Shown here: in pieces, positions 57,638 through 58,298 of the stretch
How the letters are laid out: every line of letters starts with the position of its first letter
How positions within the stretch are numbered: position 1 is the first letter of the stretch
Source: DATMTS01 sp035564555
Lineage (GTDB): Bacteria; Actinomycetota; Actinomycetes; Actinomycetales; Microbacteriaceae
Direction of reading: 5' to 3'
Assembly: GCA_035564555.1 (NCBI GenBank)
Contig: DATMTS010000033.1
Location: 1-58,298 of the forward strand
Length of the DNA: 58,298 bases
The notes under the pieces: model-generated
What the model was told of the DNA's origin: nothing
What the model saw: the letters and a program-made list of their open reading frames with translations, nothing else
Databases searched by the model: none
Translations under genes and position numbers: made by a program

Positions 57638-58298
57638 ACGACCACACGCCACCACGCACCACCACCGATTCGGGAATCCCCGCGCCCAGCGATGAGTATT
57701 CTCTGACCGCGGGGGCTGGGGGGATCACAGCGCTCCACGATCACTACCTGCTGCAGAAGATCCAGCACTTCAACCGTGAGCGCATTCCGGAGCGTGTCGT
57801 CCACGCCAAGGGCAGCGGCGCGTTCGGTTTCTTCGAGGTGACGGAAGACGTCACCTGGTTCACCAAGGCAGCGTTCCTCTCACACGTCGGAAAGCGCACC
57901 GACATGCTTGCTCGGTTCTCCACTGTGGCAGGCGAACAAGGCTATCCGGACACGGTGCGCGATCCGCGCGGATTCGCGCTCAAGTTCTATACCGAGGACG
58001 GCAACTTCGACCTGGTCGGGAACAACACTCCCGTGTTCTTCATGCGCGACGCGTCCAAGTTCCAGGACTTCATCCACTCGCAGAAGCGGCAGCCGGACAG
58101 CGGTCTGCGCGACAACGACATGCAATGGGACTTTTGGACGCTGTCACCCGAGAGCGCCCACCAGGTTGCCGTTCTGATGTCGGACCGGGGCATTCCGCGT
58201 ACCTGGCGCAACATGAATGGGTACAGCAGCCACACCTACTCCACCATCAACGCAGCGGGAGAAAGGTTCTGGGTCCAGTATCACTTCAAGACGGTGCA
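57634..58298 (+). CDS. Monofunctional heme catalase, N-terminal part (runs off the window)
   Basis: Breaks down hydrogen peroxide. 221 residues are visible. Catalytic His in RIPERVVHAKGSGAFGFFEV and Asn in FDLVGNNTPVFFMRDASKF; FSTVAGEQGYPDTVRDPRGF is the heme/NADPH region, and WTLSPESAHQVAVLMSDRGI follows. GTG start in a GTGA overlap with the small gene. The C-terminus lies beyond 58298. Presence of this motif set fits the clade 3 or 1 small/medium KatA-type; I cannot tell which. Confidence 0.95.
   Translation, partial: MNDHTPPRTTTDSGIPAPSDEYSLTAGAGGITALHDHYLLQKIQHFNRERIPERVVHAKGSGAFGFFEVTEDVTWFTKAAFLSHVGKRTDMLARFSTVAGEQGYPDTVRDPRGFALKFYTEDGNFDLVGNNTPVFFMRDASKFQDFIHSQKRQPDSGLRDNDMQWDFWTLSPESAHQVAVLMSDRGIPRTWRNMNGYSSHTYSTINAAGERFWVQYHFKTV

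Noticed and set aside
46064..58298. Second copy of the tRNA-Arg 3' end marking the far edge of the island
   Set aside because: No repeat of the T-arm/acceptor segment was found by eye downstream; an exact search is needed.
1..58298. CRISPR arrays, insertion sequences, rRNA genes
   Set aside because: No regularly spaced direct repeats with unique spacers, no transposase frames and no rRNA-like sequence were seen; the two short arrays are simple tandem repeats without spacers.

Overview
The window is a high-GC actinobacterial chromosome segment. Gene content and order resemble a Microbacteriaceae-like member of the Actinomycetota: mycothiol synthase, CarD next to an LpqE-like lipoprotein, SenX3/RegX3/PhoU next to gpmA, a standalone GroEL under CIRCE control, WXG100 protein, XPB helicase, DUF3263 and DUF3027 families. 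Most genes belong to the conserved chromosomal core; the last 12 kb (from a tRNA-Arg with an adjacent integrase) looks accessory. The genus is not determinable from what I can see.

Layout. 1-6.4 kb: phosphate and polyphosphate block on the minus strand (start of pstC, pstS with a PHO box, NUDIX/histidine phosphatase, ppk, mshD, glnR-like regulator). 6.5-12.9 kb: small membrane proteins, nitrobindin-like protein, YgfZ, methyltransferase, gpmA, TPR protein, fatty acid desaturase, 2'-5' RNA ligase-like protein. 12.9-22.7 kb: phoU / senX3-regX3, lipoprotein, carD, ispDF fusion, potassium channel, cysS, rlmB, DUF4032 kinase-like protein. 22.7-32.6 kb: ugpC-type sugar ABC ATPase, membrane-anchored DsbA-like protein, tRNA-Thr, nitroreductase, msrB, DUF3263, LytR_C protein, cold-shock protein, groEL, WXG100 protein and a two-component system. 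32.6-37.0 kb: a pterin-flavoured cluster (Cys-rich ArsR-like regulator, folE, ferredoxin-reductase-like flavoprotein, FolP2-like protein, RibD_C reductase). 37.0-46.0 kb: XPB and partner, long cold-shock protein, DUF3027/DUF2530, serC, DtxR-family regulator, NlpC/P60 peptidase, a His-rich leader ORF with attenuator-like hairpins, HNH endonuclease. 46.06-58.3 kb: tRNA-Arg, tyrosine integrase, HTH protein, a three-gene dynamin-like GTPase / HIT / unknown operon, an export-type ABC ATPase, a compact minus-strand operon ending in an EttA-type ABC-F protein, DUF211 and VIT1/CCC1 genes, and the 5' part of a catalase gene.

How the genes work together. PstS, PhoU, SenX3, RegX3 and polyphosphate kinase form a phosphate sensing, uptake and storage network; a good 7-4-7 PHO box lies upstream of pstS and a weaker one between phoU and senX3. 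Protein-quality genes (groEL, msrB, DsbA-like, cold-shock proteins) cluster at 24-29 kb. At least ten genes show a TAnnnT-like -10 hexamer 6-7 bases before the start codon and no Shine-Dalgarno sequence, which suggests leaderless transcripts.

The most interesting candidates are: (i) a 25-codon His-rich leader ORF nested in hairpins and an intrinsic terminator upstream of an HNH endonuclease gene; (ii) the dynamin-like GTPase fused to a Cys/His metal-binding module, translationally coupled to a HIT hydrolase and an unknown protein beside an integrase; (iii) the FolE / flavoprotein / FolP2 / RibD_C cluster, which could be an undescribed pterin pathway. All functional statements come from reading motifs and gene order; no database search was run.
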